From Blastomyces gilchristii SLH14081 (Eukaryota; Ascomycota; Eurotiomycetes; Onygenales; Ajellomycetaceae): a stretch of 64,000 nt of DNA. Under the pieces are notes generated by a model. That model worked only from the letters and a program-made list of their open reading frames with translations. It searched no databases and was not told the origin of the DNA. Below, one piece after another: positions 23,556 to 35,373 of this stretch. A program made the position numbers and the translations under genes. Within the stretch, counting starts at the first letter, position 1. Every line of letters starts with the position of its first letter. The stretch covers positions 933,068-997,067 of the forward strand of contig NW_003101668.1 of NCBI RefSeq assembly GCF_000003855.2, written 5' to 3'.

Positions 23556-23740
23556 GTATAAGATAAAGCTTCAGAGTGAAAGAATAGAAATTTCAGAATG
23601 TATAAGATAGAGCTTCAGAGTGAAAGAATAGAAATGTTATAAGTTCTTCAGCTAAGAATTAGTAACTGAGAATCAGAGCTTTTAACAGAAATCTATAAAG
23701 TATAATGAAATAATCTATTAATTAAGTACAGTCTGTCATA
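23556..23740 (-). mobile_element. Second Gypsy copy, rest of the 5' LTR
   Basis: The complement continues the LTR broken at 15,880. It shares GCTTCAGAGTGAAAGAAT and CTGAGAATCAG with the complement of 12,559-12,720 and ends CAGTCTGTCATA at 23,740, the mutated mirror of the LTR start TGTGACAGACTG. The first part is duplicated: GTATAAGATA(A/G)AGCTTCAG starts at 23,556 and again at 23,600, a 44-bp period. Confidence 0.78.
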
Positions 23741-24196
23741 TATTACTTCTTTTTAAATAATTTTATTTATTCTGTAAATATTTAAATCAGTTTTCAATCA
23801 CTCTATAACATTACTTAGATATAATATAGAAAGATTTAATTAATAAATATAAAAATCTTACTTTTATATAAAATCAGTAAATTCTTTCTTATATATTAGT
23901 AAGATATTACTGTAGTACTACTTCAGCTATTCTTACTTATAGAATAAAGAGAGAGTGACTACTTATTATTTATACAAAATAATTAAATACTAACTTTTTA
24001 TTAAAGAAATCAGTGATTTGTTTTTTCTCTTCTAATAATATATATAAGAGTTACTACTATTCTTATATAATTTTTTTAACATACTAAGTATCTATGATGT
24101 TCTCACAATAACTGTAGCTTATGAGCTTGCTATTTAAGCATAATAGTCAAGCTTACTGTATGACACTGTTATTTAGCTACTACTTCAATTTCACTA
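23741..24196. other. AT-rich decayed DNA
   Basis: Low-GC sequence with no recognised element between the Gypsy LTR end and SINE copy C. Confidence 0.6.
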
Positions 24197-24439
24197 TATT
24201 ACAGAGATGTATAAATTACTACAATAAATTACTTTATGTTTCTGAGCTGAGAAGTTATTATCATATGTATCAAATTGTCACTCATTTGTATTTCCTATGT
24301 TCTTATTATCTTAGCATAGTCTTAACACCTGTATTTCCTTCTGTATAATCAATACTTAGCCTGTATTTAATATCATGCAAGAACTTATTATAAGCTCTGC
24401 TTGCATATAAGTATAATAGAAGAATAATAGTAATAATAA
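24197..24439 (+). mobile_element. tRNA-headed SINE, copy C (5' truncated)
   Basis: About 243 bp that aligns with 13,375-13,650 of copy B (ACAGAGATGTA..., TTTCTGAGCTGAGAAGTTA, ACACCTGTATTTCCTTCTG, and the GAATAATAGTAATAATAA tail). The tRNA-like head is missing, as in a 5'-truncated retroposon. No target duplication was found. Confidence 0.75.
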
Positions 24440-25487
24440 CAGAGAATAGACAATTTTCACTCTTTTATAGTAACTTTGATAATTGTAATATTATACTATA
24501 ATATGACTAGTTAGCTATCAGTTCAAACCCAGCTCAGCATCAGCACAGAACTACTTAGTCTGAGAGGGGGTGTGAGAGCTCTAGGCTTCCTAGTACGGAC
24601 TAGCGCCCCTCACCAACCATATAGCGCACTCTAGATAGCAACCAATACAAACCACTCACTCAGACCTCCAACACATACAAACAGATGATCTAATCTGATC
24701 CGCTGATTGATTACGGTAGTTAAGGTTTGCGGCTGATTCCTGAATCGGGCCAGACCCTGTGTTAAATACGGCAGTATCTAATTCGTATTATAGAAGCTGC
24801 CAGGACCTGCGCTGTACCCTGAACTTCAATGACTGATAAAGGGTGATATCATTTTGCCATTATCACTGACTGATGGATGTTAATTAAAATAGGGACATAA
24901 TTTTCTTTGTATTGCGCTTCATTAGTTAAGCACGAACTCTCTTGGTAAGTATTTAATGAAGTTACGGCAGTGGTTACGTAAATTATCCCTTGGTAATAAT
25001 ACGGGCGTGTTCTCCGTATTTTCCGGGTCAACCCACTTTTCCGCTCTGCTGCCGATGTCGTTTTCGCCCCATCCCAATTCCCTTCCCTATCCTCCTCCTA
25101 TCCTTCTCCCGCTACCCCTCTTCACAGAAAGCAATGTCTCCCTTCAGTCCTTATTTGCAACTAGAGCTATCCCTTTATTTTCGCCTCTCCTCTCGATGAG
25201 ACGCCTCAATTTCCTTTTTGATACGTCAGCGGCATATATTCTCTGCTCCGAAATACGATTGGGTATATACCTGATTTGGACGACACGTTTTTAATCTAGA
25301 CGCGTGTTGCTAAGCAGGCGGTATTTTTCGTCTTGTCTCTCCTGCTTCGGAATATCTAAATATATCCGTGTACAGGTACGCTACCCATTGATATCTCTGG
25401 AGGTTTATTGGCCCCTCCTTGAGACAAAACTAACATCAAATTGAGGAAATAGTTGCAATTGCAACTTCGTTTCTTTCAATAGCTAGG
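24440..25487. other. Isochore boundary and 5' flank of the reductase gene
   Basis: Base composition changes from AT-rich to balanced at about 24,500. Beyond this the sequence is ordinary intergenic DNA with pyrimidine-rich stretches (25,040-25,190) that may belong to the promoter or 5' UTR of the next gene. No gene seen. Confidence 0.55.
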
Positions 25488-27526
25488 ATGGCGTCATCTC
25501 TGGTTCAGCAAGTGGAAACAGTCCCCGTTTCCAGCACATCTCACCCAGGCAATCCAATCCCGGAAGAACCTACAACACTACCACACCTCAAAATAATTCA
25601 TCCACTGCCAGTTGGCTCACTGGATACCCATTCATCCTCTGTATCTATTGGAACAGCAGAGCCATTTAGTGGCACGGACACCCCCTCAACCCCGGGAACC
25701 GAACAATCAACAGATGATGTCACGGAGGGGATCTTAGACCTTACTATCGGTTCAAAATCACCTCCATTGACTTCTAAACGTCGGAGACGGGCGTCTACTG
25801 TATTGATATCACAGAGCTCCGAGGATGTCGAGAAAATCCTAGGCAGTGGTAAGGGCGGTACACATGTTCTTGAAAAGATTTGCTGTGGTGGAGGATGCTG
25901 CAAGCTTCAGCCTCTCCAAGAGCCTGCGTCGTCGTCCTCGATTCACCCTGTCATAAAACCAAAGAATAAGGCATTCGAAAGCTTGAAACTACAACTAGGC
26001 CAGTTATCGCATGACAGTATTCTGACGAATATTACCCCCTTGCCCGTGAAGACCGTGTCGTTTTCTCCCGTTCCAAAGGACTTGGCCGATAAAGAATCAG
26101 GCCCAGCAGATCACCCACCTACATTCGTCCAACCGCATCCCCCTTACGAGGTCTTCCGTGCACCCCTTCATCATGCTCGAGAGTTGACCAAGCCCGGCGC
26201 CGAAAAGCGTACTTATCATTTCGATATCGATGTTACAGACTACCCTGCTGAGGGTGGTGATGTCGACTTCGTGGTTGGAGGTGCAATTGGCATCTGCCCC
26301 CAAAATTCAGATGCGGTGGTAGATGAAATTTTCAACCTCCTTAGCATTCCGAAAACGGTCCGAGATAGGAAGGTGATGGTCAACACCACCAACGGTCGAT
26401 GGCCTACTGTTTGGGGGGATGAAAAGGCCCGAAGCCTGTTAACCACCAGACGTGAATTGCTTTCGTGGTGCTCTGACCTCCAGAGCTACCCTCCTACAAA
26501 ACAAATTTTCCGACTCCTAGCAGAGTACGCCACGGATCGGGATGAGAAGAAGATATTGATGTTCCTTTCATCGGCACAAGGCCAGGGGGCGTTCTGCGAC
26601 CTTCGAACTGGCCAACATACCACAGTACCTCAACTCCTATCTGCATTCCCCTCCGCGCAGCCTCCTCTGGATTACCTACTCTCCATCCTCAATACTCTTA
26701 TGCCACGATTCTATTCCCTTTCCCAAGATCCGCTCGTCTCATGCAACATTCGCGACGGCAACGGAAAATGCAAGCGACTGATCGAGATCGCCGTCACTGT
26801 CCACGAAGCCCCTGATTGGCGCGGTGGGAAAAGAACTGGTGTGGGCTCTGGTTTCCTGGAGCGGAAAGCAAAACAGCTTCTTCACGCTGAGCAATTGGGT
26901 GACGACATCTCGTCCCTAAACTTGCACATCCCAATGTTCCGTGCCTGATGTCCAACCCTCTCGCGCGTGAATTTGTTTCAGATGGACCTATGCTTCTCAT
27001 TGGCGCTGGAGTCGGTGTTGCCCCTTTCCGTGGATTCGTCCAGCGACGTTTGAAGTCTGCGAACTGTGCCAACAAGGTGTGGGTTCTTCAAGGGATCCGT
27101 GACTCATTGCTCGATGAACTCTACTCCGGTGAATGGGGTGTGCATGAAGAAACAGTGAAGAAGGTCGTCCAGAGCCGGAGCGGTGAGGGCAGATATGTGC
27201 AGGAAGAGGTGCGCAACCAAGCTGATCTTGTATGGTTCGTCATCAATTCGCTTGATGGACGCGTTTTCGTCTGCGGGAGCAGTAAGGGTATGGGCGAAGG
27301 CGTTGAGGCTGCGTTGGTAGATGTTGCTATGGCCAAGGGAAATCTCAATCGCGAAGAAGCGCAGCATTTCTGGCAAGGCAAGAAGGATGCGGGCCAATAT
27401 ATCGCGGTATGTACTCTTCAATCCTTACCCGTTTCTTATGTTGAAATTTTATGCGCTATCGATCAACTTCACGATTTAGAATGTGCAAAATGCTGACATT
27501 TCCCCCCTATCTAGGAAACGTGGTAA
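25488..27526 (+). CDS. CPR-like FAD/NADPH-binding reductase, frameshifted
   Basis: An oxidoreductase related to the diflavin reductase (NADPH-cytochrome P450 reductase, sulfite reductase) FAD-NADPH module, without an FMN flavodoxin domain. Residues 1-165 are low-complexity and include a CCGGGCC cluster (132-138). The FAD part carries the RFYS motif near residue 407 that stacks on FAD. After the break comes GAGVGVAPFRGF, the NADPH pyrophosphate loop, then VFVCGSSKGMG, and a C-terminal ETW whose aromatic residue would stack on the flavin or nicotinamide. An intron (27,407-27,514, GTATGT...CTAG) separates the last codons. The frame breaks at about 26,941, where CGTGCCTGATG reads as Arg-Ala-stop; one extra G would give Arg-Gly-Leu-Met and join both parts into 643 residues. 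This is a sequencing indel or a true pseudogene. Electron acceptor unknown. Confidence 0.85.
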
Positions 27527-28085
27527 AAATATCACGACGCCATTTATACGAGCACCTACATCCTTAAGCGCCAGTCGTCATATATACCTATTCCACTCCG
27601 CAAACTAGCTACTAGATTTTATGTTCTAGTTTCTGAGCATTTCACATCCTCTCGCCACTCAAGCTACATTACCTTTAATTAAAGCAGTCTTCTACCTTAC
27701 GTCGAATTGAGCATGTTAGCATTTGAGCACGAGCTAGCGACGCAGTTTAAAGTCTTTGGAGATCTCTAACCTTCACAACATCCAACCAACTTCACCTTAC
27801 CAGCTTCCCAAGCTCCCTAGGCTCTAGTTGGATCCTACCTCTTGCACTCCTCTTTCTTCTCACACTCTCCCCTCCTGGCAAAGAAAATGCCACATTTCCC
27901 AAAGCCATGGTTTGTTTGGTTGGGCTTTTGTTTTTGATATAGCTATCCTAGATATTTATATATCTATTGTCTACCTTTACCCTACACGTTAAGTGATGAC
28001 GATTCCAGGGTTTGGAAACGGAAAAGAACATTTTACGTTTCCTTACAGCATTATTCGCTGCCCGATGTATTCTTCCCCGTTGTAT

Positions 28086-28124
<39 letters not shown>

Positions 28125-29837
28125 GGTTCCTTCGTTTTGGCTAGTATATATATATTATATTTTCTCTTGTTCATGGGAGGCGGCTATGTTTAGGTTAGTT
28201 CTTCGTTCACATATTACTATTGTCTCTTTTTGAATATCTTAGATTTTTAGAGAGACGCCTCTTCTTCAATGATATACAGAGATTTCGGAAGAACCTCATT
28301 CCACCTCAGCTCACTTCAACTACGGCTGGGCCCCTTTTTCCGCAACACTTTTTAATTGCCTGATTCGGTTTCTTTTTTGGGTATTGCTTTGGGGCTTCTT
28401 GTTTCACTTCAAAAGATCATTGATCTGTTCAATGTATGTGTGGGGGGACTAGAACTGTTGATTATTTCTAAGGTTAAATCTAACACCACCTGACTACCTA
28501 TTTATTGCTTACTGTTCGTTTGTTTGTTCACCCTCGTTTAGTTTGATTGCATGGCTCATTCTTTCTCACTCAGTGTGTATTTCATGCAATACCACTGATA
28601 TTTAAAATGGTTAATGAAGCGTGGCTCCCATCCCAAAGGCTTGGATCTGCCGAATCAGTGACCTTATTGATTCCATTCTTTTAATACTCCACTCCGTTTG
28701 TTCAAGCTGGAGGCTTTCGTAGTGACGTTCGCGGCGGCTGCGCATGCAGAGGAGTGCCTTTGCTGAGGAGTTGGGGAGAAATTATGCCGTGGTTTACCTG
28801 TTATTTGGGTATTGAACCCCATAGAGAAGGAGGAAGCGGGGGGGTGAGGGGCCTCTTTAAATGTATGGGTATAGCTCGAGTTTTGGCGGATGGGCGGGAA
28901 AATCTTGGGTGCAAGTTAGGTTGAGGATAAGGACTGTGCGCAAAGAGTAAGGAGTGAAAAGAGAAAAGAGCAACAGGAAAAAATACAATTCGTTTATTCT
29001 TCACCTTGTTTCCTTACTTCATGATTATTCTCCGTCCCGTTTGAAACTCGCGAGAAAGGAGCAGCTGAAATGCATGTATGTACTGCACGCGTGTGAATTG
29101 TTTGGTTTAATGAGGCCAAACAACCTCCGCAGCACTGGTTTCTCGAAACAACGCTCCCTCACTTCTAAAGTGGTTCTGCTGCATTCTCCGGCATCTCGAT
29201 TTCTTTCCCCTTGTCGTTCAGAAATATAAGCTCGAATAAACGGGTAATGCAGATGTAGGCGCCTCTAGCAAACCGGATATCGACTATGTGTGTGTATTTC
29301 TAACATCTCAAGAGAAACGCTGCATAAAACTAGAGTTTTGAACTTGCCAGTACGGCCAAAGAGCGCTATCAATGCTGATGGGATGTATCCTTTATTCTCA
29401 GGGGTATAGTTGTAGCCCAGACAGCTCGCTTGGGTTCAACCTTGACCAAGTTGTCTATGCCTGTCTGCATGACGGGACGGCAGAGGCACAACCAATACAA
29501 CCCTTCTCTCACTTTGGCCAATGCAATTGCAATACTGGGTGATTGTTATGCGTAGAGGTACTTAGAACATGGCTTCTGATGTTAGGATCCCCTGCTCACT
29601 TGCCAGATACCTATCTATCCTAGATTCGCGGTAGGCTAGGGAGTTCGTCCCTGATTTCGCAGAACTCAATCCATAGCAAGGAAAAGAAAGAAACTAGTCG
29701 CATGTACTCTGCATGTACTCCTTATCTGTACTCAGCAGTGCGCCGCAATGACATTTGGATGTAGAAAAACCAGCGCAAGAATTGAGTTTTCTTATTTCTT
29801 GTCCTAAGTGGTTATTCATAACAGAGTGGGAGGAAAA
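27527..29837. other. Intergenic DNA
   Basis: No convincing gene. A run of 37 T lies at 28,087-28,123. The first few hundred bases are probably 3' UTR of the reductase gene. Confidence 0.6.
28087..28123. repeat. T37 homopolymer
   Basis: An uninterrupted run of 37 T. Its length is probably unreliable in an assembly. It could be the poly(A) tail of a minus-strand retroposon, but no element body was recognised beside it. Confidence 0.8.
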
Positions 29838-30152
29838 TCATTGTTGCACCTCGTTAAGCTTGGCGTACGCATGGACATAATCGGGGCGTTTGAAATCCGC
29901 CAGCTGATTCGTTCCCGGCAATTCGAATCCTTTTCTTTTCTCGGGACCGTTGGTAGCAATGCCTTTCGTTCCAAGTGAGACGGTTGCAGACAATAGTGCA
30001 TCGTGGGAAGCCCGCATGGACGAGGAGACAATGGGCGCCTTTCCGTGCTGGTGATCGTCTTTGTTGGATGTTGAGGTACGGTACGTACTGCAAGGAGCGG
30101 GTTTACCAATTATCTTTCCACTTGCGTCTCCTCTGGGAAACGGCCATATCAT
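29838..30152 (-). CDS. Possible small hypothetical protein (104 aa)
   Basis: A minus-strand frame of 104 residues with a protein-like composition, rich in charged residues. The second half (GTKGIATNGPEKRKGF, then a Pro-Asp-Tyr-Val-His segment) looks constrained, unlike the surrounding chance frames. No signal peptide, membrane segment or known domain is visible, and I do not recognise the family. The start at 30,152 is the first ATG. A pyrimidine-rich sequence precedes it but no TATA box is clear. It could be a real small gene or an exon whose partners I did not find. Confidence 0.4.
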   Translation of the reverse strand: MIWPFPRGDASGKIIGKPAPCSTYRTSTSNKDDHQHGKAPIVSSSMRASHDALLSATVSLGTKGIATNGPEKRKGFELPGTNQLADFKRPDYVHAYAKLNEVQQ

Positions 30153-33100
30153 ATATCAACAATGGGATACGGCCAACCCTGCCCTACTTTTTATGATGCC
30201 TTTTTTAACTTTTTGTGGCCCTTCAGTTGTCACTCTTTCCTTTTTCTGAACGGCAAGTAGCCGCCGTTCTGGTGATACATCACCAAACCCTGCAGGACAT
30301 TTTCAGAGAAAATACCTTACTCCGTACTTTGACAGAGCCAATGGTGTCACAAATCTCGTGCAATATTTTATTTTCCCCCACAACCTTGGGATAAACTTTA
30401 AACTGCGGTTGTTGTACAGTACCTATGTGTGCATGGTACAAACAAGCGGCTTGTTCCTTTCTTTCGAGCAAGCCTTTTGTGGCGACCCAGATCCCTAACA
30501 GCAAGCTATGGTACAGCCACCTGGTGTTCCAGTCTTGAAAAAGCGGACAAAGTGGTCTCTTTTGCTTTAAAATGTCCGATGGATCTTTATACCGGAGGCT
30601 ATGATATGTGTTCCCGACGTGAAAGGCGGCTATATAGTTCTTGCTAAAAAGTAACCAGTTATACAGCCAATGCTGGGCTAACAGCCATGGTTGTATAGGT
30701 AGAACCCCGAGCCGGTAATGCCAACCCATACAAATTTTGCAACTGACCTTGGGGCCGGACACAGTGTAACCACCCCTTGTTCCCCTTCACCCTGCAGTAA
30801 CCCATATGAGAAACATCTCCGTTTTACCCTCTAGCAACTCTCTAGGGTAAAAGATCGGGTATCAAAAGTGTCATGCCGAGCTGTGTTGGAAGTGGACTGG
30901 GCGACGAGTTTACGTCAGTGCCGAAATTCCCTTTTCACCATTAGCAAAACTACCACAGTTGTAGTAATATAATATGCCTCGCAATTCATGATAACAGGCG
31001 GACAAGTCAGAGGATTTCCCATTGAAGCTGCTTCTGCTGGCCCTAGCAATCAGCTAGAACGCGAGGAAGAAACAGGATAGAGGCATTATAACCAAGATGG
31101 AATTTATTTCCAGGCTGATCGAATGTTTTAACAGGATAATAATCCACCGTTGAGAAGCCCGTGACAATTAGAGAGCACTCCGCGAAAAGGCTTCACTGTT
31201 GTTGGCCATTGAGCAAGGTGTAAGAAATGCCGGAACAGTTGTAATCAACTCCACAGGTCTGTATTAGAGTCATTAATTCTATAAATACTGTACGGCAGCG
31301 CGAGTGTAGTGTTGCTGCAGCGCCCAGGGATGTATAGTCTGACGTACTGCGGTGTATGTTCTTATTGGCAGATTCTTCCTCTGTTTGTCACCGCCAGAAT
31401 GGGCCGAGACAGGTGTAAAGTGGCTGGAGGTGCATACAAGACCGACCGTGTAGGAAGATATTCTATGGCCACAGCGAAACTGGCAGCGCAGAGGGGATGT
31501 TGATATCTTCACAGAATATGGTGGCTGTTGTGGTTGTGGACGCGCGATTTTGGGATACTCGAGTTGGCCGCCGTCGTCCATTTCAGGAAGCTCTGGACGT
31601 CAACGGTGCACAACCAAGACCAGACCCAAAAGTCGCCTTTCCCTTGTGCATCACATCTCTCTGGGACAATCACCGGCATTTTCTTTTGACACACCCGGTC
31701 AGATGTTGTTGCTGGTTGTTTCTGTGCATCCCAAGAATTGACGTGCGCAAGCAATTGGTCAAAGACAGGGCTGGGATTCGGCGCAAGCTGTCATCTGGGG
31801 TACACCAATGCTTGTAGCTTCATGCCGCCATCCATAGATATTGCTCGAGCCTCCTATCATGCTCGACCCGCCTAGTTGTGAAAACTCACTGCCTTGAAAC
31901 GCCGCGCCAAACGAGAAAACAGAGGAAAGGCAGCGGTGGATATACATTCAGGGCACGTTTCCGTGAAAGAAGGAGGCGGAAAAAAGGGGGAAACGTGCAC
32001 CAGGCAGCACCAACTTGCATATAGTCCATGGCCAGGAACAACCAGAGGCCAGTGATTGCTCTTTACCAGTCTAATGTTTTCATGCCCTGCTGCTCAACGG
32101 CCGTACTGGCTGAATCCTCCACGATTGTGTACCTCCACGTTTCTCCTTTTATGTACATGTACCTTCCCCACGGATTTTGTTTAAAGAGAAAACCCTAACG
32201 CATGGAACCATTGATCAGCGACTTCAACCTTGGAACTAGACAGACTACCAGAACTCGCAATTCCGAACGAAGCACGGAATCCCTGGCTCACACGCACCGC
32301 ACAACAATCGGGATAATAATAGATATGATTTCGAGTACCCCCTTGCCCTTGGGTTGGTTACATCTATCACGGACGTCATGGTGATCAGATTAGCAAGCCT
32401 GGCACTTGTCAACCCAACCCACGAGACTGCTCATTGGTGCGATTGATAGGTTGCCCCCCAAGTGGCAGATCGTGGGGCGCTGTCTGGTGGCCGGCCGGAA
32501 GGATTTATTTGCTCAGTGGGTCTGGGAGTGTGAGGAAAAAAGGAAAGAAATTTATTTCTTAGTATTACAAAATACCAAGAGCGTTACCGGAATGGTGCAC
32601 AAGATTCCAAGACTTCCTGGAAAAACTAACCCAGATTGAGTTGCGAGGACTTGCTTCAGATTAAGCTCAAAACCGAATCGATAGGCTCAACAGGCCATGA
32701 GATATGTACCTTTTTTTGAAGTTGTGAACAAAAACCTGTTCAAAATACGGAGTAGTGATGTGCAATATTTTTTTTTTCTTTTTCCATCTGCTTTTTTGCA
32801 GAAAAAATTGATGGATCTGGATTTTGGCAATCCGCAAATCCTGATGACGGGGGCCTCAAGGGTCACTTGCTACGACTTTGGGCTGGGGCAGGTACATGTA
32901 CAGTACATCCCTGGAGTGAAACTCGGAGGCCCGTCATTCGTTGATGGAACGCCTAGCCTCGCATGCACATCAAACCTTGTGGGTTTGTCATAACAAAAGC
33001 ACATCTGGATGCAGCCCTGAGCGCCCTCACACTGCACCCAACAAATCCACGGTCCGGGGCTCACGCTATTGCGTAACAGACGTTTCGAGTTTTCAAAACT

Positions 33101-34175
33101 CGGATCCGAAGAATCAAGGCACAGGAATACGGACATGTTGAAACCAGGGATTGGTTTCTGCTCATGTTTCTCAGCAAATCCGAATTCAACCCATCCATCT
33201 TATGCTGTCTATTTAGCTGCCATGCTTAATTCGCATTTTGGGGGTTGAGCAGAAGACCACGAGGAAGATGGGCTACGGTTTATTTTTCCCACGCTATCTC
33301 GGTATTCGGCGGGAGGAAGCGCAGCGTTACGTTTTTCAATCTGACCCAAACTTTCCGTGGGAAATGCCATTCTATCTGACCCACTGGGGGCACAACTCCT
33401 CCCGTCGTGGCTTTGTTGACTAGCGCGGTTTATCAAAAATTTTAGGAGCATCTGGGTCTCGATTGGAGGCGCTACCTTGCACATCATTCTGCAACCCAGC
33501 GCCAAAACCCTGACTCCATCGACTGTCAGGTCAACCTTAAGGATCTTACCCTTGCGGTACCCGATTCGTGTCAATTATATTACCCCTCTCGTCTTGGAAG
33601 CTGTTGGAGTTTCTAGCTAATTCCCAGTATAATCGTCGTTTTACTTTTGGCACTCACTCGGATCATCTTATGGGGAGTGTGCGTGGTTGGTTGTTGCAGA
33701 GAGATCTCCCATTTGACAGGTACAGTAGTGTTGCCTTCATGTCTGCCGAATGAGAGCCAACTCTCGCACCCATTTTCCCTGCCGGGGTAATCTCAGCAAT
33801 AGTATTGGGTCTTGGTCTCCATAGCCCACCCTGTTAACTCCACGCCTTCCAAAATAACAATGCTGTGTCAAAAAGCTTCCCGTGATGGTACCAGAGTAGC
33901 AACAACTTTCCCCTTCTTGGTTCTCCCTCACCCTCAATTTTTGATCTAGACCCAACCTACTAGAACATTTCCTGTTTTGATCCTGCACACTGCAATTTGA
34001 GTGCTGTCCGCATGATTCATAACTCCGAATGGCGGCTGCTTTCCATTTCCTGTCTAACGTCCGACTGGCTAGCACCGAAGGCCATCATTGACGTAACTCA
34101 TTCCCGTCCAACATAGTTTCCGTTGACTTTAAAAGCTGGAGGATAAGCTGAGTTAGCAACCGTTTAGACATCCGC
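30153..34175. other. Intergenic DNA
   Basis: About 4 kb with only short overlapping frames on both strands and no recognisable domain. The longest is 160 codons on the minus strand at 30,280-30,762, with an unconvincing composition. Two copies of the palindrome GTACATGTAC lie at 32,153 and 32,892. Confidence 0.55.
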
Positions 34176-35373
34176 ATGTCCCGCAAGGTGGAATCAGAAG
34201 AGGAGTCGAAAAATATGGTTCTATCGTATTCAAGCGAGTTCAGAAACGGCGGACAAACACAAACTCTTCCGCCATTCAGAGATGTATGTGGATAGCACAT
34301 TCATATTATTCACATTTCGAAAATACTGATATTTGTCTGCTCCAGCTCCTTCCTCAATATCTTCATGAGGAGATAGATTCTACGCCATACTCCGCTCCTA
34401 CGACACCTCATCACCAAGGGTCACCTTCATTTATTTCATCACCTGTGCACCCTAGATCGATTCTAGGAGCCAGTCTTTCACGCTCACATTCGGCAACTAA
34501 AATCGATAGCTATAATGAAATTCCTCTCCGGACTGATAGATTCCCAAAATATCAACCTCACGGAGGAGTTCCGTCTCTCAAACGGCAGGCTTCCGATACC
34601 ATCGGCCCGTCAACGTCCATTTCAAATTCTTGCTTCAATTCTGGGGGAGCACTTCCTCCCATAAGTGACATTCACTCGATTCCTACGGATAGAAGCCCTT
34701 ACAATAGAGGACAGGTCGGACTTGAACCCAATAGCCTGCCACCAGAATATCAAAATTCCCCTAGTCAAAACACCCCTTCTTTTGACTCGAGACCTACAAG
34801 TTCGCATCTTACGGGATGCCAACCCTTACATGTCATCCCACCAAACCCCATTTTACCGTCCGAGCCTCTGAGACTCAATCACCCATATGAAAGCCCACGA
34901 TACGGATCCCACCCTCATTCCTTCAGGCATGAGTTTGATTACTCCCCAATTTCCACTAGTAGTCTTCAAGATCGAAGTTTCGTGACTCAAGCCGAACCGT
35001 CTGATTCGAAAAACAAAAAGCGAAGAGGGAATCTACCGAAATCAGTAACTGATGTACTTCGAGCTTGGTTCCATGAACATCTTGATCACCCTTATCCTAG
35101 CGAGGAGGACAAGCAAATGTTCATTAGTAGAACCGGTTTGACTATTAGCCAGGTAACGCCCATGTGCACTCTATATTCTTATCTCTTTCAGGCAGCCGAG
35201 CATAATTTGTAAACTAACTTTTATCACAGATTAGCAACTGGTTCATTAACGCCCGCCGTCGCCAACTGCCGGCACTGCGAAATCAAGTGCGAGCGTCCGA
35301 ATCAGATAGGAGCGGGCATCGACAATCCCCGTTAAGCGACAATGAGCAAACTTCCTCACCGTCCAGCATGTAA
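34176..35373 (+). CDS. TALE (KN-type) homeodomain transcription factor
   Basis: A three-exon gene: 34,176-34,283, 34,346-35,152 and 35,230-35,373, giving 352 residues. Introns are 62 and 77 bp with GTATGT...CAG and GTAACG...CAG. The first junction restores a smooth TLPPFRD-LLPQYLHEEID segment. Residues 37-255 are Ser/Pro-rich and disordered. The homeobox KN domain spans about 258-322: basic KNKKRRGNLPKS, then a three-residue loop extension around HLDHPYPSEEDK, then ISNWFINARRR, whose WFxNxR recognition helix contacts DNA. The second intron splits the domain between helices 2 and 3. It is a nuclear DNA-binding regulator, and targets cannot be told. ATG 34,176 is the first after an in-frame stop at 34,149; ATG 34,215 is an alternative start. 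Confidence 0.88.

Noticed and set aside
24510..24540. B-box-like AGTTCAAACCC suggesting another tRNA or SINE head
   Set aside because: No A-box at the right distance and no tail or duplication. Probably chance.
27993..28233. Small protein with a poly-Phe segment
   Set aside because: It is a translation of the T37 homopolymer.
30280..30762. 160-codon minus-strand frame as a gene
   Set aside because: Rich in Trp, Tyr, Cys and His without pattern, no domain, no convincing neighbours or splice context; best explained as a chance frame.
33209..33574. 121-codon minus-strand frame upstream of the homeodomain gene
   Set aside because: No recognisable domain and overlapping frames of similar quality on the other strand.
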